Below are positions 31,707-39,671 of a stretch of DNA of 64,000 nucleotides, piece after piece. The notes beneath the pieces were generated by a model. It was not told the origin of the DNA, did no database searches, and worked only from the letters and a program-made list of their open reading frames with translations. Origin of the DNA: Curtobacterium pusillum (lineage in GTDB: Bacteria; Actinomycetota; Actinomycetes; Actinomycetales; Microbacteriaceae); contig CP018783.1 in assembly GCA_002025645.1 (NCBI GenBank), forward strand, positions 2,356,001 to 2,420,000, given 5' to 3'. A program made the translations under genes and the position numbers. How positions within the stretch are numbered: position 1 is the stretch's first letter; every line of letters starts with the position of its first letter.

Positions 31707-32972
31707 GTGACAGTCACGGCACCGGACGCAACTCGCTCACCTCTCGATGACGCCCACGACCAACTCCGCGCAGCCGCCACCGCACTCGACATCGAGCCGG
31801 GACTCGTCGACCTCCTCGGGCAGGCTCGGCGCGAGATCTCCGTCGGCGTCCCGCTGCGCCGCGACGACGGATCCGTGGAGGTGTTCCGTGGATACCGCGT
31901 CCAACACAACTTCTCCCGCGGCCCCGCCAAGGGCGGTGTCCGGTTCGCTCCGTCCGTCGACCTCGACGAGGTGCGGGCGCTGGCGATGTGGATGACGTGG
32001 AAGTGCGCCCTGGTCGACCTGCCCTACGGCGGCGCGAAGGGCGGGGTCGCGATCGACCCGCGGCAGTACTCGATCGAGGAGATCGAACGCGTCACCCGCC
32101 GTTACACCAGCGAGATCCTGCCCGTCATCGGCCCGGACCGTGACATCCCCGCTCCGGACATCGGCACCGACGAACGCACCATGGCCTGGATGATGGACAC
32201 CTTCTCCGTCAGCAGCGGCTACACCGTGCAGTCCGTCGTCACCGGCAAACCCATCGCCCTCGGCGGTTCCCTCGGCCGCGCTACCTCCACCAGCCGCGGT
32301 GTCGCGCTGATGGCGTCCGCCGCCCTGGAACGCCTCGGCATCGCCCCGGCGGCGGCCACCGCGGCCGTACAGGGGTTCGGCAAGGTCGGCTCGTACGCGG
32401 CAGGCTTCCTGGCCGACGCCGGCGTGCACGTCGTCGCGGTGAGCGACCAGTACGGCGCGGTGTACCGCGAGGGCGGCCTCGACGTCGCGGCGCTGTCCGC
32501 CTACGCCGCCGAGCACGGCACCGTCGTCGGATACCCGGACGCCGATCCGATCCCCGCCGAGGAGCTGCTGCTGCTGAGGGTCACGGTGCTGGTACCGGCA
32601 GCCGTCGAAGGTGTCATCCACGTCGACAACGTCGACCAGGTGCAGGCACGCATCATCGTCGAGGGCGCCAACGGGCCCCTCTCCAGCATCGCCGACAGCC
32701 GCCTCGCCGACCGCGACGTCCTCGTCGTCCCGGACATCCTCGCCAACGCCGGCGGCGTCATCGTGTCCTACTTCGAATGGGTGCAAGCGAAGCAGACCTA
32801 CCGTTGGAGCCTCGACACCGTCGAATCCCGCCTCGAAGAGCGCATGCTCGGCGCCTGGAACGCTGTCACCGCCGAGCAGCGCTCGGCTGGTGGCACCCTC
32901 CGCGATGCAGCCATGCGCATCGCGGTCTCGCGGGTCCTCGACGCACACCGCAACCGCGGCCTCTACCCCTGA
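31707..32972 (+). CDS. Glu/Leu/Phe/Val dehydrogenase (glutamate dehydrogenase-like)
   Basis: A 421-residue amino acid dehydrogenase of the glutamate dehydrogenase family. FRGYRVQHNFSRGPAKGGVRF and LPYGGAKGGVAIDP carry the substrate and catalytic lysines; VQGFGKVGSYAAGFL is the cofactor motif; EGANGPLS and NAGGVIVSYFEW are conserved further on. Oxidation of glutamate to 2-oxoglutarate and ammonia would follow 5-oxoprolinase activity. The GTG start has GGAGG nine bases upstream. It is divergent from the transporter-pxp operon. An RraA-like gene follows 26 bp downstream in probable operon. Confidence 0.92.
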   Translation: MTVTAPDATRSPLDDAHDQLRAAATALDIEPGLVDLLGQARREISVGVPLRRDDGSVEVFRGYRVQHNFSRGPAKGGVRFAPSVDLDEVRALAMWMTWKCALVDLPYGGAKGGVAIDPRQYSIEEIERVTRRYTSEILPVIGPDRDIPAPDIGTDERTMAWMMDTFSVSSGYTVQSVVTGKPIALGGSLGRATSTSRGVALMASAALERLGIAPAAATAAVQGFGKVGSYAAGFLADAGVHVVAVSDQYGAVYREGGLDVAALSAYAAEHGTVVGYPDADPIPAEELLLLRVTVLVPAAVEGVIHVDNVDQVQARIIVEGANGPLSSIADSRLADRDVLVVPDILANAGGVIVSYFEWVQAKQTYRWSLDTVESRLEERMLGAWNAVTAEQRSAGGTLRDAAMRIAVSRVLDAHRNRGLYP

Positions 32973-32998
32973 CCACGCAACAGAAACGAGAACCCCGG

Positions 32999-33634
32999 AT
33001 GCCCATCCGCACCACACCCACCATCCGCCGCGCCCCCGCCGAGCTCGTCGCCCGCTTCGCCGCGTACCCCGTCGCCAACCTCGGTGACGCGATGGAGCGC
33101 ATCGGCATTGTCGACGCCGGCATCACCCCGATGTGGGACGGCGCCAAAGCGGTCGGATCCGCCCTGCCGATCCTCACCGTCGCTGGCGACAACCTCGCCC
33201 TGATCGAGGTCCTCGACCTCATCCAGCCCGGCGACTTCCTCGCCATCAACGCCGCCGGGTACACCGGCCGAGCCGTGATGGGCGACAACCTCGCTCAGCG
33301 TTACCAAGCGTTTGGCGCCGTCGGCGCTGTCGTGGACGGATCCGCCCGCGACCGCGACATCATCCGCGACTTCGCCTTCCCCGTCTGGTCCCGCGGGATC
33401 AACCCGGCCGGTCCGTTCAAGAACGGCCCCGGCGCCATCGGCTCACCGGTTGCACTCGGCGGCGTCGTGGTGACGGCCGGCGACATCATCGCCGCCGACA
33501 GCGACGGCGTTATCGTCGTCCCACTCGAGCGTGCCGAAGAAGTCCTCGCCGGCGCCGAGGAGATCGCTCGGATCGAGATCGAGAAGGACGAGGAAGCGGC
33601 ACGCTTCCGCGCCGAGGCGGCCCTGCGCAGCTAA
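32999..33634 (+). CDS. RraA-like / HMG-type aldolase family protein
   Basis: A 211-residue RraA-fold protein. VANLGDAMERIGIVDAGITP is the N-terminal signature. GDNLAQRYQAFGAVGAVVDG and ARDRDIIRDFAFPVW carry the Arg and Asp that bind metal and substrate in 4-hydroxy-4-methyl-2-oxoglutarate/4-carboxy-4-hydroxy-2-oxoadipate aldolases and oxaloacetate decarboxylases. It could act on a 2-keto dicarboxylate derived from glutamate metabolism; RraA (RNase E inhibitor) function is less likely here. It is the second gene after the glutamate dehydrogenase and ends at a strong hairpin. Confidence 0.85.
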   Translation: MPIRTTPTIRRAPAELVARFAAYPVANLGDAMERIGIVDAGITPMWDGAKAVGSALPILTVAGDNLALIEVLDLIQPGDFLAINAAGYTGRAVMGDNLAQRYQAFGAVGAVVDGSARDRDIIRDFAFPVWSRGINPAGPFKNGPGAIGSPVALGGVVVTAGDIIAADSDGVIVVPLERAEEVLAGAEEIARIEIEKDEEAARFRAEAALRS

Positions 33635-33650
33635 CTGTCACCTCCGCCAC

Positions 33651-33698
33651 GCACTGATGGCCGCAGTCCTGCTCGCGCGGGGCTGCGGCCATCAGTGC
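33651..33698. terminator. Bidirectional hairpin terminator
   Basis: A perfect 16-bp stem (33651-33666 pairing with 33683-33698) with a 16-base loop between two convergent genes (RraA-like and IclR-effector). Confidence 0.85.
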
Positions 33699-33720
33699 TG
33701 CACAACGCACTCCTAGGCGG

Positions 33721-34215
33721 TCAATCCGGCTGCAGGACCCGAACCGCCGACCGGAGCGCGGAGACAACCTCCTGGTAGCGGCGGGCATCCTCCTGCCACC
33801 GATCCGGCAGCACCTCTACCAACGGCACGCCAACGGCGACACCCGGGAACGACGACACCGGAATCGCGAGCCCATACACGCTCGGATGGACGCGGCCACG
33901 ATCGACGGCATAACCACGCACTCGTGCCGCCACCACCGCTTCCTGCGTCCGCTCCTGGAGCTCCGTGGGGAGCCCCGCGATCACGTCGTGCGCCTGGTCT
34001 GCGTTCAGGCCTGCCAACGCGGCGAGCCCGATCGCGGTGACCGCGGCATCGCGGGTATTCCCTGGGCGGGCGGTCGACGCGAACGCCTCCCGGCCGACGT
34101 GCTCACCGAGGTAGTGCACCTGCACACCCGCAAGCTCAGCCACCTGCACAATGTTCCGCTGTAGCACCGGCGACGCCGCGGCGATACGCAGGAACCGGTC
34201 GGTGTTGAACGGCAT
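33721..34215 (-). CDS. IclR effector-domain protein without DNA-binding domain
   Basis: A 164-residue protein that matches only the C-terminal ligand-binding half of IclR regulators: VAELAGVQVHYLGEHVGREA, GNTRDAAVTAIGLAALAGLN, VVAARVRGYAVDRGRVHPSV, YGLAIPVSSFPGVAVGVPL. The N-terminal winged helix (about 70-80 residues) is absent. There is no room for it: the ATG overlaps the stop codon of the dehydrogenase gene (TGATG). It is either a stand-alone sensor or partner, or an old truncation kept in the operon. The frame is intact. Confidence 0.75.
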   Translation of the reverse strand: MPFNTDRFLRIAAASPVLQRNIVQVAELAGVQVHYLGEHVGREAFASTARPGNTRDAAVTAIGLAALAGLNADQAHDVIAGLPTELQERTQEAVVAARVRGYAVDRGRVHPSVYGLAIPVSSFPGVAVGVPLVEVLPDRWQEDARRYQEVVSALRSAVRVLQPD

Positions 34216-35270
34216 CAGTAGAACTCCACCGTGTCGACCACATTACGCAGTGGCGCACCGTCGAGCAGGCGACCGGCGTTCTCCGCGAACAGCCGGACGA
34301 TGCGCTCCTCCTCGGTTACCGTCAGTGCCGCGGTGTGGGGGCTGATCAGTACCTGCGGCAGATCCCACAAGGCGCTCTCCGGCGCCAACGGCTCGGCCGC
34401 AACCACATCCAATGCAGCGAACCCGATCGTCCCGCGCTGAAGCGCATCCGTCAGCGCGACCTCGTCAACGACCGTTCCACGGCCGACGTTGACAAACGTT
34501 GCGCCGTGTCGGACGGCAGAAAAGAACCCCGCATCGAGCAGCCCTTCCGTGCTGGCGGTCCCGGGCAGCGTCGACACCACGGCATCGACCCAGCCAAGAA
34601 CATCGGTCAACTCACTCGACGCGACCAACTTGTCGACGTTCGCGACCGGCTGGCCGGATCGACTCGATCCGAGTACCTGCATCCCGAGCCCCTTGCACAG
34701 CCGGGCGACCTCCGCACCAATACCGCCAAGACCGAGGACGAGCACCGTGCCCCCAGCGACGGGCTGCATCACCCACCGGTCCGCCCACCGATGCGCCGCC
34801 TGATCGGCTAGCAGCCGAGGCAGATACTTCGCCCCCGCGAAAATCCCGAGCAGCGCGAACTCGGCTAGGGCCGTGCCATGCACCCCGGCGGAAGTCGTGA
34901 AACGCACCCGCTCGAGCTCCGCCGCGCTCAGTTCGGCCGCGCGCACCTGCCCGCCACCGCCGGCAGCCATCGTGTGCACCCAGCGCAGCGACCCGCTTGA
35001 CCTGACGACCCGCGCAAGCAACGCCGGATCGACATCCGGGATGCCGTACAGGGCGTCCGCTTCCGCAAGCTGCGCCTGCCACCACGCCCGCGCCTCGTCG
35101 TCTCGTTGAAACGCCGGGTCACCGCTGAAATCAGCAGGAAACCGCATTGGTGGGAGGACATCCTCGCGGTACGAGACCGAGATGCGCGGCTCGAGCTCCC
35201 GTAGCAGCTCAACATGTTCCGGCCGGATTGGCGCCGCCAGCGCCACCCGCAACTGAGAATCCATTCTCAT
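34215..35270 (-). CDS. D-isomer-specific 2-hydroxyacid dehydrogenase
   Basis: A 351-residue NAD(P)-dependent dehydrogenase. VLVLGLGGIGAEVARLCKGL is the cofactor motif. FVNVGRGTVVDEVAL has the substrate-binding Arg; VVAAEPLAPESALWDLPQVL has the Glu, and ISPHTAAL the catalytic His. It interconverts a 2-keto acid and a D-2-hydroxy acid. The start is one of two nearby ATGs (35270 or 35264), both embedded in the palindrome of site E. It forms a two-gene operon with the IclR-effector gene. The exact substrate is unknown. Confidence 0.9.
   Translation of the reverse strand: MRMDSQLRVALAAPIRPEHVELLRELEPRISVSYREDVLPPMRFPADFSGDPAFQRDDEARAWWQAQLAEADALYGIPDVDPALLARVVRSSGSLRWVHTMAAGGGGQVRAAELSAAELERVRFTTSAGVHGTALAEFALLGIFAGAKYLPRLLADQAAHRWADRWVMQPVAGGTVLVLGLGGIGAEVARLCKGLGMQVLGSSRSGQPVANVDKLVASSELTDVLGWVDAVVSTLPGTASTEGLLDAGFFSAVRHGATFVNVGRGTVVDEVALTDALQRGTIGFAALDVVAAEPLAPESALWDLPQVLISPHTAALTVTEEERIVRLFAENAGRLLDGAPLRNVVDTVEFY
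35254..35269. promoter_or_regulatory. Island operator site E (hydroxyacid dehydrogenase operon)
   Basis: TGAGAATCCATTCTCA is a perfect palindrome, TGAGAAT-CC-ATTCTCA, covering the first codons of the dehydrogenase gene. This is the best copy of the island motif. Confidence 0.7.
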
Positions 35271-35751
35271 ATTGTGGAGCGCAATTGGCCAATCGGCAAG
35301 GCCTCACGAGGGCGCTGGCGAGATCCGAGAACCGACTTGATGGAGCTGTCCTGACACCCGCGATTCAAACCCCAACCAGATGGCACCGGTCTTCCTGGGC
35401 GCGCGGTACGCGTCCCGCAGCATGGGACGCGTTCCCTGGTGCCCGGCAGCCAATCGTCGACCGACCCCGGCGACACCGAGAACTCGGAGGGAGTTGCCGT
35501 AGGCGAGGTCGATTCGTTGCTGAGGCGCCTGCTAGCGCTAGCTGTCGGGAGCTCCTGTCTCAGGTAGGTGGTCCGCGATCCTTCGCAATGAAGGTGTTGC
35601 GTCGATCACGTGAATCCGGGGTGCGTCATGCGGACGCTTCGCGCACGCTCCCAGGACCCGGGGTGAGCGACAAGACCGTCGCCCCGCCCGCGCGCATGGC
35701 GACAAGTTGTGTGCGAAGGAGACAGGTTATGTGCGCGGCGACACAACCGCC
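35271..35751. other. Non-coding junction between accessory island and core region
   Basis: About 480 bp with no convincing gene. It contains a 9-bp hairpin (ACGCGTCCC at 35408-35416 with GGGACGCGT at 35424-35432). Near the dnaB end are two imperfect direct repeats, GACAAGTTGTGTGCG (35701-35715) and GACAGGTTATGTGCG (35721-35735), 20 bp apart, which look like transposase-binding repeats at the end of a lost insertion sequence. Confidence 0.45.
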
Positions 35752-37119
35752 CTACTGCGGCATGTCGACGAACCGCGAGAACATCCCGTGGAACGCCACG
35801 GTGATCGTGTCCGTCGGACCGTTGCGGTGCTTCGCCACGATGAGGTCCGCCTCACCCTGACGCGGGTTGTCCTTCTCGTACGCGGACTCGCGGTGCAGCA
35901 GGATGACCATGTCGGCGTCCTGCTCGATCGAGCCCGATTCGCGGAGGTCGGAGATCTGCGGTTTCTTGTCGGCGCGCTGCTCGGGACCACGGTTCAGCTG
36001 CGACAGCGCGACGACGGGGACCTGGAGTTCCTTCGCCATGAGCTTCAGCGCACGCGAGAACTCGGAGACCTCCTGCTGGCGGGACTCGACCTTCTTGCCG
36101 GAGGTCATGAGCTGCAGGTAGTCGATGACGACCATGCGCAGGTTGTGCTGCTGCTTGAGGCGACGGCACTTGGCGCGGATCTCGACGAGGGTCATGTTGG
36201 GGGAGTCGTCGATGAAGAAGGGAGCGTCGTTGATGCGCCCGCGGGTCTGCGCGATGGTCGTCCAGTCGCGGGAGTCCACGGTGCCCTTGCGCATGTTCTG
36301 CAGCGGGACGCTGGACTCGGCGGAGAGCAGACGCATCGCGATCTCGGCGCGACCCATCTCGAGCGAGAAGAAGGCGGCGGTCTCGTTGTGCTTGATCGCG
36401 GCGGCGCGGCAGAGGTCGAGCGCGAGCGTCGACTTCCCGAGTGCGGGTCGGGCGGCGATGATGATGAGCTGCCCGGGGTGGAAGCCGTTCGTCAGGCCGT
36501 CGAGCTGCGCGAACCCAGTGGGCACGCCGGTCATCTGTCCGTCACGGCCCTTGGCGGCCTCGATCTCGTCGAGGGCGGCGGAGATGGCGTCGGTGAGCGG
36601 GACGTAGTCCTCGGTCTGGATGCCGCCGGCGACGTTGTAGACCTCGGCCTGGGCGCTGTTCACCAGGTCGGTGACCTCACCCTCGGACGCGTAGCCCATC
36701 TGCACGATGCGGGTACCGGCGTCCACCAGGCGACGCAGCACGGCCTTCTCGGCGACGATCGCGGCGTAGTAACCGGCGTTCGCGGCGGTGGGCACCATGC
36801 TCGTGACGCTGTGCAGGTACTCGGCACCGCCGGCACGGGAGAGCAGACCCGTCTTGGTCAGTTCGTCGGTGACGGCGATCACGTCGGTGGGCTCACCGTG
36901 CGAGTAGAGCGAGAGGATCGCGTCGAAGATGACCTCGTGCTTCGGGATGTAGAAGTCCACGCCACGGGCGGTCTCGATGACGTCCGCGACGGCGTCCTTC
37001 GACAGGAGCATGCCGCCGATGGTCGACTGCTCGGCGAGCATGTCGTGCGGCGGTGTGCGCTCCATGCCACCGCGCTCCGCGAAGTCCTGCGGGGCGGGCT
37101 CGAGATGCGCGATCGACAC
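35752..37119 (-). CDS. dnaB: Replicative DNA helicase DnaB
   Basis: A 455-residue DnaB without intein. The N-terminal primase-binding domain starts PPHDMLAEQSTIGGMLLS. The RecA-like domain has Walker A in AARPALGKSTLALDLCR, Walker B in LRMVVIDYLQLM, and the FSLEMGRAEIAMRLLS and SQLNRGPEQRADKKPQISDL segments. It unwinds DNA ahead of the fork as a hexamer. The gene lies about 20 kb from oriC, downstream of the rpsF-ssb-rpsR-rplI operon on the same strand, as is usual in this family. Five DnaA-box-like sequences lie 110-205 bp upstream of its start. Confidence 0.97.
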   Translation of the reverse strand: MSIAHLEPAPQDFAERGGMERTPPHDMLAEQSTIGGMLLSKDAVADVIETARGVDFYIPKHEVIFDAILSLYSHGEPTDVIAVTDELTKTGLLSRAGGAEYLHSVTSMVPTAANAGYYAAIVAEKAVLRRLVDAGTRIVQMGYASEGEVTDLVNSAQAEVYNVAGGIQTEDYVPLTDAISAALDEIEAAKGRDGQMTGVPTGFAQLDGLTNGFHPGQLIIIAARPALGKSTLALDLCRAAAIKHNETAAFFSLEMGRAEIAMRLLSAESSVPLQNMRKGTVDSRDWTTIAQTRGRINDAPFFIDDSPNMTLVEIRAKCRRLKQQHNLRMVVIDYLQLMTSGKKVESRQQEVSEFSRALKLMAKELQVPVVALSQLNRGPEQRADKKPQISDLRESGSIEQDADMVILLHRESAYEKDNPRQGEADLIVAKHRNGPTDTITVAFHGMFSRFVDMPQ

Positions 37120-37728
37120 ACTTGCTCCTCTTGGTCGGACGGCGGCCCACGAGCGGACCGACCGAGCCAGTTCTACCTCGGGCGACCGACATCGCCGAGT
37201 CGCTGGGCCAAGCTACGGAGACAGAGTTATCCCCAGCAAACGCCCCTGTGGATAACTCTGTGGAGAGTCTGCGGAACACGCCGGGGTGCTGTGTGGACAA
37301 CTGTGGATGGGGGTGTGGACAAGCGGCGTGGGGAACACACTTTCGACCGTTTGACCTGGGGTTTCCCGTTCCACACCATGTGTGGAGAAGTGGGGTTCAA
37401 GTACGCATTGAAGGTTGACGATCTGGACATTTCGCCTGTGTAAAAACAGTTGACAAACCGAAACCTGAGGACAACTTTCCCAAGCGTCTCCCAGCAAGTG
37501 CGACCCCGTCTGAGACGTAACCGGTCAGCGCGGGACGACCCGCGCCTCCAGGCCACTTGACGTGACACCGGACGGCCGGTGAGACGCCGTGCGCAGCCCG
37601 AGACACCGCCGAAACCTGCGGTGTTTCGAACACCCAGCGGCGTCTCGTCACAGCAGCGGCGTCTCGCCGGCGATCGACGGCGCCCGCGCCGCCCCACCCA
37701 CGCGCACCCCCCCCGGCACCACAACGCA
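37120..37728. other. dnaB upstream region with GTCTC-rich repeats
   Basis: About 610 bp without genes. The part near dnaB holds the DnaA-box cluster. The part near rplI is rich in a short motif: AGCGGCGTCTCG at about 37636 and 37655, GAGACGCC at 37581, GAGACACC at 37600, GCGTCTC at 37484, and the palindrome CGTCTGAGACG at 37507-37517. The function of this motif is unknown. Confidence 0.5.
37227..37322. promoter_or_regulatory. DnaA-box cluster upstream of dnaB
   Basis: Five DnaA-box-like 9-mers lie within 96 bp: TTATCCCCA (37227), TGTGGATAA (37247, exact consensus in reverse), TGTGGACAA (37292), TGTGGATGG (37302) and TGTGGACAA (37314). They are well outside oriC and could mediate DnaA control of dnaB or DnaA titration. 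Confidence 0.6.
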
Positions 37729-37766
37729 ACGACGGGCGGGCCACCCGGAGGAGACCCGCCCGTCGT
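37729..37766 (-). terminator. Terminator of the rpsF-ssb-rpsR-rplI operon
   Basis: A 12-bp stem, ACGACGGGCGGG (37729-37740) with CCCGCCCGTCGT (37755-37766), located 18 bp after the rplI stop codon. Confidence 0.8.
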
Positions 37767-37783
37767 GGAGCGGAACGTCAGTG

Positions 37784-38236
37784 CTACTTGGCAGCGACGA
37801 CCTTGAGCGAGATCACGGCAGTGATGTCCTCGCGCAGACGCACGGTGGCCTCGTGGTCACCGATGGTCTTGATGGTCGCGGGGACCTCGACCTTGCGCTT
37901 GTCGAGCGAGCCGACGCCCTGCGCCTGGACGGCGTCAGCGACGTCGCCCGGACGGACGGAGCCGAACAGGCGGCCGTCCTTGCCGGCCTTGACCGACAGC
38001 TGGATGGTCGCGTTCTCGAGCTTCATCTTGAGGTCCTGGGCCTCTTCGATGGTGGCGAGCTCGCGAGCGGCACGTGCCGCACGGATCGACTCGACCTGCT
38101 TCTCGCCGCCCTTGGACCACGCGACAGCGAAGCCCTGGGGGATCAGGTAGTTGCGGGCGTAGCCGTTCTTGACGTCGACGACGTCACCGGCGGAACCGAG
38201 GCCGGAGACCTCGTGGGTGAGGATGAGCTTCGACAT
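37784..38236 (-). CDS. rplI: 50S ribosomal protein L9
   Basis: A 150-residue L9. The N-terminal rRNA-binding domain, [20 protein letters not shown] then [16 protein letters not shown], is followed by a long connecting helix and the C-terminal domain with [19 protein letters not shown]. It is the last gene of the rpsF-ssb-rpsR-rplI operon, 14 bp after rpsR, and ends before a clear terminator. Confidence 0.97.
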   Translation of the reverse strand: MSKLILTHEVSGLGSAGDVVDVKNGYARNYLIPQGFAVAWSKGGEKQVESIRAARAARELATIEEAQDLKMKLENATIQLSVKAGKDGRLFGSVRPGDVADAVQAQGVGSLDKRKVEVPATIKTIGDHEATVRLREDITAVISLKVVAAK

Positions 38237-38250
38237 GTGTCGACCTCCGA

Positions 38251-38508
38251 TCAGCGGCCGGAGCCGGCGTAGGGGAGGAGCGCCATCTCACGGGCGTTCT
38301 TCACGGCACGGGCGATGAGGCGCTGCTCCTGGACGGAGACGCCGGTGATGCGACGGGCGCGGATCTTTCCACGCTCCGAGATGAACTTGCGAAGGGTCGC
38401 AACGTCCTTGTAGTCGATGACGCCGACCTTGATCGACTTCGCGGGAGCGGCGTTCTTGCCGCCCTTACCGCGAGGCTTCCGGCGGTCGCCGGTGCTCTTT
38501 CCAGCCAT
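38251..38508 (-). CDS. rpsR: 30S ribosomal protein S18
   Basis: An 85-residue S18 with a basic N-terminal tail and the conserved [20 protein letters not shown] and [20 protein letters not shown]. No zinc-binding cysteines are present, so it is the non-zinc form. It partners with S6 in the small subunit platform; both genes are in the same operon. Confidence 0.97.
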   Translation of the reverse strand: MAGKSTGDRRKPRGKGGKNAAPAKSIKVGVIDYKDVATLRKFISERGKIRARRITGVSVQEQRLIARAVKNAREMALLPYAGSGR

Positions 38509-38555
38509 TGTTTGTCCTTAAGAAGTGAAAGTTGTGTCCGTTGAACCGCGGAGGA

Positions 38556-39125
38556 TCAGAACGGGGTCTCGTCGTCGTACGTGCCACCGGGGGTGCTCCA
38601 CACGTCGTTCGACTGTGCGTTGCCACCCTGCTGGCCACCCTGCGGGGACCAGGGCGCGTCCGACTGACCGCCACCGTTGTTGTTCCAGTTGCCGCCGTTG
38701 CCACCGTTGCCGGCCGGGGCGTTGCCGCCGCCGACCTGACCACGACCGCCACCGGCGCCACCCGCAGCACGGGTGACCTGCGCGGTCGCGTAGCGGAGCG
38801 AGGGGCCGATCTCGTCGACCTCGAGCTCGATGCTCGTGCGCTGCTGGCCCTCACGGTCCTGGTAGGAGCGCTGACGGAGGCGACCCTGCGCGATGACGCG
38901 CGAGCCCTTCGTCAGTGAGCCCGCCACGTGCTCGGCGAACTCGCGCCACACGCTCGCGCGGAGGAACAGCGCGTCGCCGTCCTTCCACTCGTTCGCCTGA
39001 CGGTCGAACGTGCGAGGGGTGGACGCGATGGTGAAGTTCGCCACGGCGAGCCCGTTCTGCGTGTAGCGCAGCTCCGGGTCCGCGGTGAGGTTGCCCACCA
39101 CCGTGATGACGGTTTCGCCGGCCAC
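38556..39125 (-). CDS. ssb: Single-stranded DNA-binding protein
   Basis: A 189-residue SSB. The OB fold covers residues 1-115: [41 protein letters not shown] Gly/Asn/Gln-rich disordered linker follows (about 120-180). The C-terminal tip is YDDETPF, a slight variant of the acidic DDDIPF tip that recruits partner proteins. It lies between rpsF and rpsR, the usual location, and acts in replication, repair and recombination. Confidence 0.97.
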   Translation of the reverse strand: MAGETVITVVGNLTADPELRYTQNGLAVANFTIASTPRTFDRQANEWKDGDALFLRASVWREFAEHVAGSLTKGSRVIAQGRLRQRSYQDREGQQRTSIELEVDEIGPSLRYATAQVTRAAGGAGGGRGQVGGGNAPAGNGGNGGNWNNNGGGQSDAPWSPQGGQQGGNAQSNDVWSTPGGTYDDETPF

Positions 39126-39128
39126 GGG

Positions 39129-39512
39129 TTACTCGGCGCTCGCGGTCGCGGTTGCGGTCGCGTTGGCGGCCTTGCGGGCCGCGCGGGCCTCGTCGCGCTG
39201 CTTCTGGGCGGCGACCTGCGCGATGCCCTCTTCGGCGCGGAGGACCTTCGTGCGGAGCACGGCCTCGGAGAGACCGAGCTGACGGTCGAGCTCCTTGGCG
39301 GCCTCGGGGGAGGACGTGAAGTCGACGACGGCGTAGATGCCTTCGGACTTCTTCGCGATCTCGTAGGCGAGACGACGACGGCCCCAGACGTCCACGTTGT
39401 CGACGGTGCCACCGTCGTTGCGGATCACAGCGAGGAACTTGTCCAGGCTGGGAGCGACGGTGCGCTCATCGATCTCGGGGTCGAGGATCGCCATCAGTTC
39501 GTACTGGTGCAT
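39129..39512 (-). CDS. rpsF: 30S ribosomal protein S6
   Basis: A 127-residue S6: [20 protein letters not shown] and [20 protein letters not shown] are the conserved blocks, with an Ala-rich basic tail. The start at 39512 is preferred to the longer frame because AGGAGG lies upstream. It is the first gene of the operon. A hairpin in the leader (GCCCCGAG at 39541-39548 with CTCGGGGC at 39554-39561) could be an autoregulatory or attenuation structure. Confidence 0.96.
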   Translation of the reverse strand: MHQYELMAILDPEIDERTVAPSLDKFLAVIRNDGGTVDNVDVWGRRRLAYEIAKKSEGIYAVVDFTSSPEAAKELDRQLGLSEAVLRTKVLRAEEGIAQVAAQKQRDEARAARKAANATATATASAE

Positions 39513-39540
39513 GCGGAACCCACCTCCTCTGGTCTCAGCG

Positions 39541-39561
39541 GCCCCGAGCAGTTCTCGGGGC
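39541..39561 (-). promoter_or_regulatory. Leader hairpin of the rpsF operon
   Basis: An 8-bp perfect stem with a 5-base loop 29 bp upstream of the rpsF start. Such leaders can bind S6:S18 for feedback control in other bacteria; I cannot show the conserved binding features here. Confidence 0.35.
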
Positions 39562-39671
39562 AGGAGGGTTGATGCATGTGTCCCGCCACGCAGAATGCGC
39601 GCGGACAACCCGGCAAGCTTAGCGGACGGCCTGGAGGCGCGCCACCGGCTGTGGAGAACCGGTCGCGTCCG

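Noticed and set aside
35340-35400. tRNA-like T-arm sequence (gcgattcaaacccc)
   Set aside because: No acceptor or anticodon arm can be folded around it on either strand.
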